64,000 bases of DNA from Rhodocyclales bacterium (lineage in GTDB: Bacteria; Pseudomonadota; Gammaproteobacteria; Burkholderiales; Rhodocyclaceae): positions 62,001-126,000 of the forward strand of contig PQAF01000014.1 of the NCBI GenBank assembly GCA_003105015.1, written 5' to 3'. Under the pieces are notes generated by a model. It saw only the letters and a list, made by a program, of their open reading frames with translations, made no database searches and had not been told where the DNA came from. Positions 28,497 through 37,385 of this stretch are shown here, piece by piece; position 1 is the stretch's first letter, and the number at the start of each line of letters is the position of its first letter. Position numbers and translations under genes: made by a program.

Positions 28497-28532
28497 TGGC
28501 GCTAGCCGTGGTGCCAGAATCGGCTGGCGCCA
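28497..28532. promoter_or_regulatory. Inverted repeat in the haoA-norZ divergent promoter region
   Basis: TGGCGCTAGCC (28497-28507) faces GGCTGGCGCCA (28522-28532), 11 bp with one mismatch and a 14-nt spacer. It lies in the 254-nt region between the divergent haoA and NO reductase starts and could be an operator. No Fnr-type box was found in this region. Confidence 0.5.
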
Positions 28533-28617
28533 AGAGTTATGCAGGGCTTGGCACTAATCCCTCACGCAGCGCGCGCCAATAATGCTCTGGCGTAACACGA
28601 CAACAGGGGGAGGAGCG

Positions 28618-30951
28618 ATGGATACCGGAAACAGGCTGGGCAATCTCTGGAACCGGCTGGTGATGGACCGGCGCAACTGGTGGCTGCCGCTCGCGGTGGT
28701 GATGGTGATCGGCATGGGCAGCATGATCTTCGTCGGCACGAAGACCTACGACGACGCGCCGCCGATCCCGGATTTCGTCGACGCCGAAGGCAGGCCGGTG
28801 GTGACGCAGGAGGCGATCCTGCGCGGCCAGCTCGCCTTCCAGCGCTATGCCCTGATGGACTACGGCAGCATGTTCGGCGACGGCGCGGCGCGCGGCGTGG
28901 ATTTCACGGCCGACGCCCTGCATCGCACGGCCGAGGCGATGCTCGAGCACTACGCCGGCCCGCCGCAGACGGAGAACGGCACGGCAGCGCGTCAGGCCGC
29001 CTTGGCGCGCGTGCAGGCCGAGATCAAGGCGAACCGCTACGACGCGGCGACGAACCGCGTGACGCTGAGCGAGGGTCAGGCCGTTGCCTACGAGGCGCTG
29101 GTGCGCCACTACGCGGCGATGTTCCGCGGCGAGGGGCCGGAGGCCTTCCATCCCGCCGGCTACATCAGCGACGCGCAGGAGATCCGCGAGCTGGCCGCCT
29201 TCTTCTTCTGGGGCGGCTGGGTCTGCGGAGCGCAGCGTCCCGGCGTGAACTACAGCTACACGCACAACTGGCCCTACGACGAGCTGGCCGGCAACCGGCC
29301 CGGCGCGCCGGTCATGCTGTGGAGCGTGATCGCGGCGCTCGCCCTGGTGCTGTGTCTCGGCGTCGTGCTGTTCCTCTACGGGCGCTACAGCCGCATGGCC
29401 GGCTGGCGCAGCGGCGGCGGGCAGGAGAACCTCGCCACGGTGTTGCGGGTCGAGGGCTGGCGGCCGAGCGGGACGCAGCGCGCTGCCTACAGGTTCTTCG
29501 CCGCCGCGGGATTGCTGTTCGTGCTGCAGATCGTCGCCGGCGTACTGACGGTGCACGACTTCATCGGCTTCACCACCTTCTTCGGCAAGGACATCGCCGA
29601 GGCGCTGCCGCTGACGATCACGCGCGGCTGGCACATCCAGCTCGCCCTGCTGTGGATCACCGCCTGCTGGATCGGCGCCTCGGTCTTCGTCCTCTCGGCC
29701 GTCGCCGAACGCGAGCCGGCGGGGCAGTCGCGGCTGGTGAACCTGCTCTTTGCCATGGTGGTGGTGCTGGTGGCGGGCATGCTCGTCGGCGTGTTCATGG
29801 GACCGAAGAACCTTCTCGGCGAATACTGGAACCTGCTCGGCAACCAGGGCTGGGAGTTCGTCGAGCTGGGTCGCCTGTGGCAGGTTCTGCTGATGGCGGT
29901 GTTCGTGCTGTGGGCGGTCATCATCTGGCGCGGCGTGCGCGGCGTGTGGCGCCAGGGCGACGCCTGGATCATGCCGAAGTGGCTGTTCTACACCGTGCTC
30001 TCCATCGTGCTGCTGTTTCTCTCCGCCTTCGTCGCCAAGCCGACCACCAACTTCGTCGTCGCCGACTTCTGGCGCTGGGCGGTGATCCACATGTGGGCCG
30101 AGGCCTTCTTCGAGGTGTTCACCACCGTGCTGCTGGCCTACTTCATGGTGATGATGGGGCTGGTCAGCCACACGGCCGCCTCGCGCATCGTCTATCTCGC
30201 CACGCTGCTCTTCCTCGGTTCGGGCCTGCTCGGCATCTCGCACAACTTCTATTGGAACGCCAAGCCGGTTGAAACGCTCGCCATCGGCAGCGTCTTCTCG
30301 ACGCTACAGGTGGTGCCGCTGATCCTGCTCACCCTGGAGGCCTGGGAATTCCGCAAAACGCCGGAGCGCTCCATGCAGGGCGAAGGCGCGCAGCGCTTCG
30401 GCCAGCATGAGGCCTTCCTCTTCCTGCTCGGCGTGAACTTCTGGAACTTCCTCGGCGCCGGCGTGTTCGGCTTCATCATCAACCTGCCGATCGTCAATTA
30501 CTACGAGCACGGCACCTACCTCACGGTGAACCACGGCCACGCGGCGCTGATGGGGGTATACGGCAACCTGGCGCTGGCGGCGGTGCTGTTCTGCAGCCGC
30601 TACCTGGTCGCTCCGGGGGGCTGGAACAGCGCGCTGCTGCGGCGCGCCTTCTGGTCGATCAACCTCGGCCTGCTGCTGATGGTGGTGATCGATCTCTTCC
30701 CGGTCGGCATCCACCAGCTCGCCACCGTTCTGGAGGATGGCTACTGGCAGGCGCGTTCGCAGGCCTACATCGAGGGCGCCGTGTTCCAGACGCTGACCTG
30801 GGCGCGGGTGGTCGGCGGCGCCCTTTTCGTGCTGGGCGGCGTGCTGCCCATTGCCTGGTTCCTGCTCTCGCGACTGAGGCGGCTCAAGCCGGCAACGGCA
30901 CAGCCGCAGCCGGAAGCGGTTGCGAAAGAAGGTGAGGTGCTGGCGAAGTAG
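28618..30951 (+). CDS. norZ: Quinol-dependent nitric oxide reductase (qNor)
   Basis: A 777-residue single-subunit NO reductase. The N-terminal region (residues 20-230) replaces the NorC cytochrome with a periplasmic domain lacking CXXCH. The NorB-like core of about 12 helices follows, with RGWHIQLALLWI, IHMWAEAFFEVFTT and NHGHAALMGVYGN carrying the haem and Fe-B histidines. It takes electrons from quinol and reduces NO to N2O. ATG 28618 follows a very strong site (GGGGGAGGAG). It is divergent from haoA, whose reaction yields NO or nitrite. Its stop lies 3 nt from the ubiT stop. Confidence 0.95.
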   Translation: MDTGNRLGNLWNRLVMDRRNWWLPLAVVMVIGMGSMIFVGTKTYDDAPPIPDFVDAEGRPVVTQEAILRGQLAFQRYALMDYGSMFGDGAARGVDFTADALHRTAEAMLEHYAGPPQTENGTAARQAALARVQAEIKANRYDAATNRVTLSEGQAVAYEALVRHYAAMFRGEGPEAFHPAGYISDAQEIRELAAFFFWGGWVCGAQRPGVNYSYTHNWPYDELAGNRPGAPVMLWSVIAALALVLCLGVVLFLYGRYSRMAGWRSGGGQENLATVLRVEGWRPSGTQRAAYRFFAAAGLLFVLQIVAGVLTVHDFIGFTTFFGKDIAEALPLTITRGWHIQLALLWITACWIGASVFVLSAVAEREPAGQSRLVNLLFAMVVVLVAGMLVGVFMGPKNLLGEYWNLLGNQGWEFVELGRLWQVLLMAVFVLWAVIIWRGVRGVWRQGDAWIMPKWLFYTVLSIVLLFLSAFVAKPTTNFVVADFWRWAVIHMWAEAFFEVFTTVLLAYFMVMMGLVSHTAASRIVYLATLLFLGSGLLGISHNFYWNAKPVETLAIGSVFSTLQVVPLILLTLEAWEFRKTPERSMQGEGAQRFGQHEAFLFLLGVNFWNFLGAGVFGFIINLPIVNYYEHGTYLTVNHGHAALMGVYGNLALAAVLFCSRYLVAPGGWNSALLRRAFWSINLGLLLMVVIDLFPVGIHQLATVLEDGYWQARSQAYIEGAVFQTLTWARVVGGALFVLGGVLPIAWFLLSRLRRLKPATAQPQPEAVAKEGEVLAK

Positions 30952-30954
30952 GAC

Positions 30955-31461
30955 TTACCTGCTGGAAGGCCCCATCCGAATCCTGAGCAGCGCGAGCAGG
31001 CGCAGGGGGTGCACGGCCTCGGGCTCGAGGCGCGGCCAGTCGACGGCATCGAGGGTGTTCTTCACCAGCAGGCCGAGGTCGGTGTCGCCTTCCATGAGCA
31101 GGCGCCGGCTGAAGAACAGCGTGTCGGGATCCTCCTCGCGCAGGGCCAGGGCGAGGAAGTCGCGCGCCCTGGCGGAGATCATCAGGTCCGGCTTGGCGCT
31201 GCTGACGGCCGGGCGGAAACCCTTTTCCGTCAGGGTGAAATTCAGGGTGAGGCCGGCGTCGGTGACGCGCAGGCAGACCAGCTTGCCGGCGAGCGGCTCG
31301 AGGGTCGCTCGCGGCAGGATGCGGTCGAGGGCGAGGTTCAACGCCGTTGTCAGGCCGAGCGTGGGCGGTAGTTGCGGCAGGCGCTCGTGCACCGCCCCTA
31401 CGAAGCGCGGCAGGGTGAATTGCGGGATGCGCGCGCGGCGCAGGGTGTCGATGAGGTCCAT
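30955..31461 (-). CDS. ubiT: UbiT, SCP2-like accessory factor
   Basis: A 168-residue SCP2-domain protein (LRVTDAGLTLNFTLTEKGF, DLMISARARDFLALA, RRLLMEGDTDLGL). UbiT (YhbT) is a lipid-binding partner of UbiU and UbiV in the oxygen-independent route to ubiquinone. It follows ubiV by 24 nt and ends 3 nt from the convergent NO reductase gene. Confidence 0.9.
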   Translation of the reverse strand: MDLIDTLRRARIPQFTLPRFVGAVHERLPQLPPTLGLTTALNLALDRILPRATLEPLAGKLVCLRVTDAGLTLNFTLTEKGFRPAVSSAKPDLMISARARDFLALALREEDPDTLFFSRRLLMEGDTDLGLLVKNTLDAVDWPRLEPEAVHPLRLLALLRIRMGPSSR

Positions 31462-31485
31462 GCCGGCAGTCTACCTCGGGGTCGC

Positions 31486-32379
31486 CTAGGCCGCAATTTG
31501 GTCCAGGCCCGGCTTGCCGTACCAGAAGCCGTTGCAGGGCGCCGCCACTTCCAGCGCGGCCATGCGGCTGCGCGCTGCCGGCACATCGAGCGTGCCGTCG
31601 AGGCGGGCGCGGAAGACGCCGATCAGTTCGGCGGTATGCTGCGATTGCGGGCTGATGCGCAGCACATCGACGCCCAGTCCGCGCAGGGCGTCGACCTCGC
31701 CGATCAGGTTGTACACCTTGGACGATTGCGTCTGGATGCCATTAAGCGTGAGGAATTCCTCGCCTTCGCGCGTCTTGATGAGCAGGCCGTCAGGAAACTC
31801 GAGGCACTTGAACTGGCAGTCGTCCTTCTGCAGGTTGAAGTGGCGGGCGGTGAAGCAGCGTGCCGAGAAGGCCAGCGGCAGGCGGCCGTAGGCGAATACC
31901 TCGGTCTCCATACCCGCCGGACGGCTCGCCTGCAGATCGCGCAGGGCGTCGGCCGACATCTCGACCGGCATCACCCAGCGCGCGGCGCCGAGGCGCGCCA
32001 GCATCGCGAGCGTGGCGCTGTTGAAGACGTTGAGGAAGGGGCCAGCGACGAAGGGGCGCTTCTCGGCATGGAGAATGCGCACGGCGCCCATGTCGTTGGC
32101 TTCGGTGAGGAAGGCGCGCTCGTCGATGACGCGGCGCAAGGTCTTCAGGTCGGACTCGGACTCGATCAACGTCTGCGTGCCGAGGATGGCCTGCTTGCCC
32201 GCGGCGGCAAGCTTGCCGGCGATCTCCGCCCAGTCCTGCACGCGCAGCTCGTGGCGGCGGGCACAGACGGTCTCGCCGAGATAGACGATGTCGACCGGCG
32301 CGCTGGCGATGGCCTCGTAGAAGTCGAAGACCTGCTGGCGCGGCCAGTAATAGAGGAGCGGACCAAGCGCGAGTTTCAT
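31486..32379 (-). CDS. ubiV: UbiV, O2-independent ubiquinone hydroxylation, U32 family
   Basis: A 297-residue peptidase-U32-like protein with conserved cysteines in ARCFTARHFNLQKDDCQFKC around residues 165-190. Family knowledge: UbiU and UbiV form a heterodimer with [4Fe-4S] clusters and hydroxylate the ubiquinone ring without oxygen, using prephenate. It starts 1 nt after the ubiU stop, so it is tightly coupled. Confidence 0.93.
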   Translation of the reverse strand: MKLALGPLLYYWPRQQVFDFYEAIASAPVDIVYLGETVCARRHELRVQDWAEIAGKLAAAGKQAILGTQTLIESESDLKTLRRVIDERAFLTEANDMGAVRILHAEKRPFVAGPFLNVFNSATLAMLARLGAARWVMPVEMSADALRDLQASRPAGMETEVFAYGRLPLAFSARCFTARHFNLQKDDCQFKCLEFPDGLLIKTREGEEFLTLNGIQTQSSKVYNLIGEVDALRGLGVDVLRISPQSQHTAELIGVFRARLDGTLDVPAARSRMAALEVAAPCNGFWYGKPGLDQIAA

Positions 32380-32380
32380 T

Positions 32381-33394
32381 TCACTTCCAGGGCCGGTAGT
32401 AGGCGCCGAGCGTGTGCATCTGGCCCTCGGACACCTTGTTCAGCTCCGCCATCCACGCCTCGCGCACGGAGAAGTTCTGGCGATTGCGCAGGGCGCTGTC
32501 GATGGCCTCGCGCCACACCTTCGTCACCTGGGCGACGTAGGCGGGGCTCCTCTGGCGGCCCTCGATCTTGATGGCCTTGACGCCGATCTCCATCAGCTTC
32601 GGCAGCAGCTCCATAGTGTTGAGGCTGGTCGGCTCCTCGATGGCGTAGTAGGTCTCGTCGTTCACCTCGAAGCGGCCCTTGCACAGTGTCGGATAGCCGG
32701 TCTTCTCGCCTTCGGCGAAGCGGTCGATGAGCACGCCATTCAGGCGCGTTTCCATGCCCTGCGCGGTCTGCTCGTAGCGCACTGCCTTGCCCGGCGAGCA
32801 GACGCCGACGGTATTGGGCGAGTCGCCGGTGACGTAGGCGGAGAGCGCGCAGCGCCCCTCGACCATGACGCAGAGGCCGCCGAAACCGAACACTTCGATC
32901 TCCACCGGCGTGTTCTTCACGACATGCTCGACCTGCGCCATGGCCAGCACGCGCGGCAGCACGGCGCGCTGGATGCCGAACTGCTCGTGGTAGAAATTGA
33001 TTGCCTCATAGCTGGTGGCCGAGCCCTGCACGGAGAGGTGCAGGCGCAGCTGCGGATGCCTGGTCTTGGCGTACTCCATCAGGCCGGGGTCGGCGAGGAT
33101 GATGGCGTCCACGCCGAAGTCGGCGGCCTTGTCGACGGCGGCGGTCCAGCGGGGCCAGGTGGCGGTCTGCGGATAGGTGTTCAGCGCCAGCAGCACCTTG
33201 ACGCGGCGGTCGTGGGCGTAGCGGATGCCCTCGCGCAGTTGCGCGTCGTCGAAGTTGAGGCCGGTGAAGTTGCGTGCGTTGGTGTTGTCCTTGAGGCCGG
33301 TGTAGACGCAGTCGGCGCCGTTGTCGACGGCGGCTTTCAGGGCCGGCAGGGCGCCGGCCGGGCAGACGAGTTCGAAGGGTTTGCCGGTGAGCAT
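32381..33394 (-). CDS. ubiU: UbiU, O2-independent ubiquinone hydroxylation, U32 family
   Basis: A 337-residue U32 protein with the expected start (FELVCPAGALPALKAAVDNGADCVYTG) and the Fe-S cysteine region CVMVEGRCALSAYVTGDS...CSPGK plus TLCKGRF. It is the partner of UbiV. An Fnr-type box at 33450-33463 with a TAGACT -10 at the right distance suggests anaerobic induction. Confidence 0.94.
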   Translation of the reverse strand: MLTGKPFELVCPAGALPALKAAVDNGADCVYTGLKDNTNARNFTGLNFDDAQLREGIRYAHDRRVKVLLALNTYPQTATWPRWTAAVDKAADFGVDAIILADPGLMEYAKTRHPQLRLHLSVQGSATSYEAINFYHEQFGIQRAVLPRVLAMAQVEHVVKNTPVEIEVFGFGGLCVMVEGRCALSAYVTGDSPNTVGVCSPGKAVRYEQTAQGMETRLNGVLIDRFAEGEKTGYPTLCKGRFEVNDETYYAIEEPTSLNTMELLPKLMEIGVKAIKIEGRQRSPAYVAQVTKVWREAIDSALRNRQNFSVREAWMAELNKVSEGQMHTLGAYYRPWK

Positions 33395-33449
33395 GGGGGT
33401 GTGCGCTTTCGGAGAGTTGGCAGTCTAGGGGCGGCCGGGCCGAACCGGC

Positions 33450-33463
33450 TTGACGTGGATCAA
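33450..33463. promoter_or_regulatory. Fnr/Dnr-type box upstream of ubiU
   Basis: TTGAC-GTGG-ATCAA, 9 of 10 to consensus. Class II spacing puts the start near 33415, 21 nt before the ubiU ATG, and a -10 element TAGACT lies at 33427-33422 on the minus strand. Confidence 0.7.
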
Positions 33464-33593
33464 TCATGACCGGCAGGCCAACGGATCCCCATATTGACCA
33501 AAGTTAAAGTCCGGCCCGGTTTTGCCGATAAAACATGCTCACAGACCGGCCCGCATGCGAGCCGGCACCGGAAAAAATAGAAGGATCATCATC

Positions 33594-35258
33594 ATGTTTG
33601 CGCTGATTCGCAGGACGGGCGTGGGTTTTCGGCTTTGGCTGCTGCTGGGGGTGCTGGTCGGCTTCTGGGTTTTCGGTTTCGCCCTGGGCATGTACGGCAT
33701 GTCCCGCATCGAAGGCAGCCTGAAGACGGTGTTCGAAGATCACACGGCGCCTGCCGCCGACCTGGCGCGCATCCTGGAGCTGCGCAGCGACAACGCGGCG
33801 CAGATGCTGCTCGCCTTCCAGCACAATCCGGCCGCCGGCTACGCCAAGCTGCACGACCACCCGGTTGCCGAACACCTCGACCGCATCGAGGCGAACGTGC
33901 GGGAGATCGACGGCTTGTGGAAGAAGTATGTCGGGCATGACCTGTCCCCCCAGGAGAAGCTGCTGGCCGCCGAATTCGAGAAGTTGCGCGCGGAGTTCGT
34001 CGGCGGCGCCCTGCTGCCCGCCGCGAAGGCGGTGCGGGGCGGGGACTACTCGGATGCGAACACGGCCGGCTTCCTGAAGGCGGCGCGCGGGCCCGGCAAG
34101 GAGATGCTGGACAAGCTGCGCGCCCTGTTCGATTTGCAGGTGAAAATGGCCGAGGAGGAGTACGCCGCGGCGCGCTCTTCCCAATCCATGGTGCGCAACC
34201 TGGCGCTGGCCGGCATGGCGTTTGCGCTGGGCATCGGCATGTTCCTCGCCTTCGTCATCGTCCGCTCCGTCGCCCTGCCGCTCGCCGAGCTGCGCAAGAC
34301 CATGCTGGAGATCGCCGACCAGGGCGATCTGACGCGGCGCGCCGCCACGGACGGCAACGACGAGGTCGCCCAGACGGCGACCGGCTTCAACACGCTGGTG
34401 GAGTCGCTGCAGCGGGCAGTCAATAATGTGCGCACCAGTGCCGAACAACTCTCCAATGCCTCGACCTGCCTGGTGACGACTGCCGATGATGTGGCCAGGG
34501 CGTCGGCCGAGCAGAGCGACACGGCTGCCGGCATGGCCGCCTCCGTCGAACAGATGACGGTCAGCATCAGCCACATCTCCGAGGGCGCCAAGGATGCCAA
34601 TGCCATCTCGCAGAAGGCGGGAGACGACGCGCGTCAGGGCGGCGAGGTGATCGGCCAGGCGGCCGGCGAAATGGAGCAGCTGGCGTTGACGGTGAACAAG
34701 GCGGCGCAGACCATCGAGCAGCTCGGCGTGCAGTCCGACCAGATCTCGGCTATCGTCCAGGTGATCAAGGACGTCGCCGACCAGACCAACCTGCTGGCGC
34801 TGAATGCCGCCATCGAGGCGGCGCGCGCCGGCGAGCAGGGCCGCGGCTTCGCCGTGGTGGCCGACGAAGTGAGGAAGCTCGCCGAGCGCACCGGCTCCAG
34901 CGCCGGCGAGATCACGCGCATGGTCGAGGCCATCCAGCAGAACGCCCGCCAGGCGGTCGCCGAAATGGAGACCTCGGTCGAGCGCGTGAATGAAGGTGCG
35001 CGCCTGTCGCAGGAGGCCGGCCAGTCGGTGACGCAGATCAAAGAGGGCGCCGCCCATGTCGTGGCGGTGGTGAACGACATCTCCGGCGCGCTGGTCGAGC
35101 AGAGTTCGGCGGCGACCGACATCGCCCAGCGCGTCGAGCGCATCGCCCAGATGTCGGAGACGAACAGTTCGGCCGCCAGCGAGGCGGCGGGCGAGGCCCG
35201 CAAGGTCGAGGAACTGGCGGTCGGTCTGCGCAATTCGGTGTCGCGCTTCCGCTGCTGA
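33594..35258 (+). CDS. Methyl-accepting chemotaxis protein
   Basis: A 554-residue chemoreceptor from ATG 33594. It has an N-terminal membrane segment, a periplasmic four-helix ligand domain (about 35-195), a second membrane segment ([24 protein letters not shown]), a HAMP domain and the signalling hairpin with the invariant tip ([47 protein letters not shown]). It lacks an obvious CheR-docking pentapeptide at the C-terminus. The ligand is unknown. A terminator shared with prpE follows. Confidence 0.93.
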   Translation: MFALIRRTGVGFRLWLLLGVLVGFWVFGFALGMYGMSRIEGSLKTVFEDHTAPAADLARILELRSDNAAQMLLAFQHNPAAGYAKLHDHPVAEHLDRIEANVREIDGLWKKYVGHDLSPQEKLLAAEFEKLRAEFVGGALLPAAKAVRGGDYSDANTAGFLKAARGPGKEMLDKLRALFDLQVKMAEEEYAAARSSQSMVRNLALAGMAFALGIGMFLAFVIVRSVALPLAELRKTMLEIADQGDLTRRAATDGNDEVAQTATGFNTLVESLQRAVNNVRTSAEQLSNASTCLVTTADDVARASAEQSDTAAGMAASVEQMTVSISHISEGAKDANAISQKAGDDARQGGEVIGQAAGEMEQLALTVNKAAQTIEQLGVQSDQISAIVQVIKDVADQTNLLALNAAIEAARAGEQGRGFAVVADEVRKLAERTGSSAGEITRMVEAIQQNARQAVAEMETSVERVNEGARLSQEAGQSVTQIKEGAAHVVAVVNDISGALVEQSSAATDIAQRVERIAQMSETNSSAASEAAGEARKVEELAVGLRNSVSRFRC

Positions 35259-35276
35259 CTGGCAGCCGCACGAAGA

Positions 35277-35306
35277 AAAAAGGCCCGGCAATCGCCGGGC
35301 CTTTTT
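35277..35306. terminator. Bidirectional terminator between chemoreceptor and prpE
   Basis: GGCCCGGC (35282-35289) pairs with GCCGGGCC (35294-35301). It has an A-tract before and a T-tract after the stem, so it can end transcription from both directions. Confidence 0.9.
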
Positions 35307-35311
35307 ATTGA

Positions 35312-35335
35312 AAAGTCAGTCTGTGTGGTACGGCG
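35312..35335 (+). repeat. Bipartite 24-nt motif, copy 8 (intergenic)
   Basis: AAAGTCAG-N10-ACGGCG between the bidirectional terminator and the prpE stop codon. One of two copies wholly or almost wholly outside genes. Confidence 0.85.
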
Positions 35336-35336
35336 T

Positions 35337-37238
35337 CTATTTGACGCTGACCGCGTCCTTCACCATCTGGATGCCGACCGGGTCGTCCAGCGTCGTCAGG
35401 TCGCCGGGGTCGCGGCCCTCGGCGATGGCTTGGATCGAGCGGCGCAGCACCTTGCCCGAGCGCGTCTTCGGCAGCTGGTTGATGAAGTGCACGTTCTTCG
35501 GCCGGGCGATCGGCCCGAGCAGGCCGTCGACCGTGCCCATCACTTCCTTCTCCAGCGCCGCCTTCAGCTCCGGCGTGGCGATCTTCGCCGGGTCCTTCAC
35601 CACGGCGAAGGCCATCGGCATCTGGCCCTTGAGCGGGTCGGCGACGCCGACCACGGCCACCTCGGCGACGGCGGCGTGGGCGCTGATGGCCTCCTCGATC
35701 TCGCGCGTGCCGAGGCGGTGGCCGGCGACGTTGATGACGTCGTCGGTGCGGCCGAGGATGAAGTAGTAGCCGTCCTTGTCGCGGATGCCCCAGTCGAAGG
35801 TGGTGTAGATCTGCTTGCCCGGGAAGGAGGTGAAGTAGGTCTGCACGAAGCGCTCGTCCTGGCCCCAGACGGTACTCATGCAGCCGGGCGGCAGCGGCGG
35901 CACGACGGCGACGACGCCCTTCTCGTCGGCCGGCACCTCCTCGCCGGTGGCCTCGTGCAGCAGGCGCACGTCGTAGCCGTAGGCCGGGAAGGAGGGGCTG
36001 CCGAACTTGGTCGGATGCGGCTCGATGCCGGGCAGGCCGGTGAGCAGGGCCCAGCCGGTTTCGGTCTGCCAATAATGGTCGTAGATCGGCTTCGCCAAAG
36101 CCTCGGCGATCCACTTCGCCGTCGGCTCGTCGAGCGGCTCGCCGGCGAGGAAGAGGTGGCGCAGCGAAGAGAGGTCGTACTTCTTGAGGAAGGCCGGGTC
36201 CTGCTTCTTCAGCACGCGGATGGCGGTCGGCGCCGAGAACATCACCGTGACCTTGTGGTCCTGCACGATCTTCCACCAGATGCCGGCGTCGGGGCGGATC
36301 GGCGTGCCCTCGTACACCACCGTCGCCATGCCGTTGATGAGCGGACCGTAGACGATGTAGGAGTGGCCCACCACCCAGCCGATGTCGGAGGTGGCGAAGT
36401 AGGTCTCGCCCGGGTTGGCCTGGTACACATGGCGCATCGAGGCGGCCAGCGCCACGGCATAGCCGCCGGTGTCGCGCTGCACGCCCTTCGGCTTGCCGGT
36501 GGTGCCGGAGGTGTACAGGATGTAGGACGGATGCGAGGATTCGACGAAGGTGCACGGCACTTGGGCGTTCAAATGCTGCGCGCGCAGCTCGGCGTAGTCG
36601 AGGTCGCGTCCGGCGACGCGCGGCATCTCCTTGTCGAGGCCGCGGTTGACGATCAGCACCTTCTGCGGCGGCGTCGCCGCCAGGCGCAGCGACTCGTCCA
36701 CCAGGTGCTTGTAGGGCACGGCCTTGCCGCCGCGCATGCCGGCGTCGGCCGTCACCATCACCTTCGGCTGGGCGTCGTCGATGCGGGTGGCGAGCGAGTT
36801 GGCGGCGAAACCGCCGAACACCACCGAGTGGATGGCGCCGATGCGCACCGTGGCGAGCATGGCGAAGATGGCCTCGGCGATCATCGGCATGTAGATCAGG
36901 ACGCGGTCGCCCTTGCCGACGCCGAGGCTCTGCAGGACGGCGGCCATGCGCTGCACTTCGGCGTGCAGCTCGGCGTAGGTGTAGGTCTTCTCCTCGCCGG
37001 TCTCGGTCGACAGGTAGATCAGCGCCGGCTGGCCGGCGCGGTCCTTCAGGTGCCGGTCGACGGCGTTGTGGCAGAGGTTGGTCTCGCCGCCGACGAACCA
37101 CTTGGCGAAGGGCGGCCTGCCGTAGTCGAGCACCTGGTCGAACGGCTTGTGCCAGTCGACCAGCCTGGCCTGCTCGCGCCAGAACGCATCGCGGTCTTCG
37201 ATCGAACGGCGGTGAAACTCCTGATACTTCGTTCCCAT
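35337..37238 (-). CDS. prpE: PrpE, propionyl-CoA synthetase
   Basis: A 633-residue acyl-CoA synthetase of the Acs/PrpE family. It starts KYQEFHRRSIEDRDAFW, and has the AMP-binding motif YTSGTTGKPKGVQRD, WWVVGHSY (here GWVVGHSYIVYGP) and the C-terminal acetylatable lysine region TRSGKVLRR. It converts propionate, CoA and ATP to propionyl-CoA. GAGGAGGGG precedes two adjacent ATGs; the second has better spacing. A perfect TATAAT lies 55-60 nt upstream. Confidence 0.92.
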   Translation of the reverse strand: MGTKYQEFHRRSIEDRDAFWREQARLVDWHKPFDQVLDYGRPPFAKWFVGGETNLCHNAVDRHLKDRAGQPALIYLSTETGEEKTYTYAELHAEVQRMAAVLQSLGVGKGDRVLIYMPMIAEAIFAMLATVRIGAIHSVVFGGFAANSLATRIDDAQPKVMVTADAGMRGGKAVPYKHLVDESLRLAATPPQKVLIVNRGLDKEMPRVAGRDLDYAELRAQHLNAQVPCTFVESSHPSYILYTSGTTGKPKGVQRDTGGYAVALAASMRHVYQANPGETYFATSDIGWVVGHSYIVYGPLINGMATVVYEGTPIRPDAGIWWKIVQDHKVTVMFSAPTAIRVLKKQDPAFLKKYDLSSLRHLFLAGEPLDEPTAKWIAEALAKPIYDHYWQTETGWALLTGLPGIEPHPTKFGSPSFPAYGYDVRLLHEATGEEVPADEKGVVAVVPPLPPGCMSTVWGQDERFVQTYFTSFPGKQIYTTFDWGIRDKDGYYFILGRTDDVINVAGHRLGTREIEEAISAHAAVAEVAVVGVADPLKGQMPMAFAVVKDPAKIATPELKAALEKEVMGTVDGLLGPIARPKNVHFINQLPKTRSGKVLRRSIQAIAEGRDPGDLTTLDDPVGIQMVKDAVSVK

Positions 37239-37292
37239 CATCCCCTCCTCGTTTTGGCTGCCGGCGGGCTGTTGATGCCCGGAAAAGTATTG

Positions 37293-37321
37293 ATTATAGG
37301 GGGAGTGCCGCAGGGAAGAAT
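37293..37321 (-). promoter_or_regulatory. Putative sigma-70 promoter of prpE
   Basis: A perfect -10 hexamer TATAAT (37298-37293 on the minus strand) is preceded at 16 nt by TTCTTC, a weak -35. No other strong promoter lies in the 147 nt before prpE. Confidence 0.5.
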
Positions 37322-37385
37322 GCCGTTCAAGCGACACAGCCCGGCGGGCAGGGGTGTGACGGGTCTTATAGAAGAGCGCTCCGTT

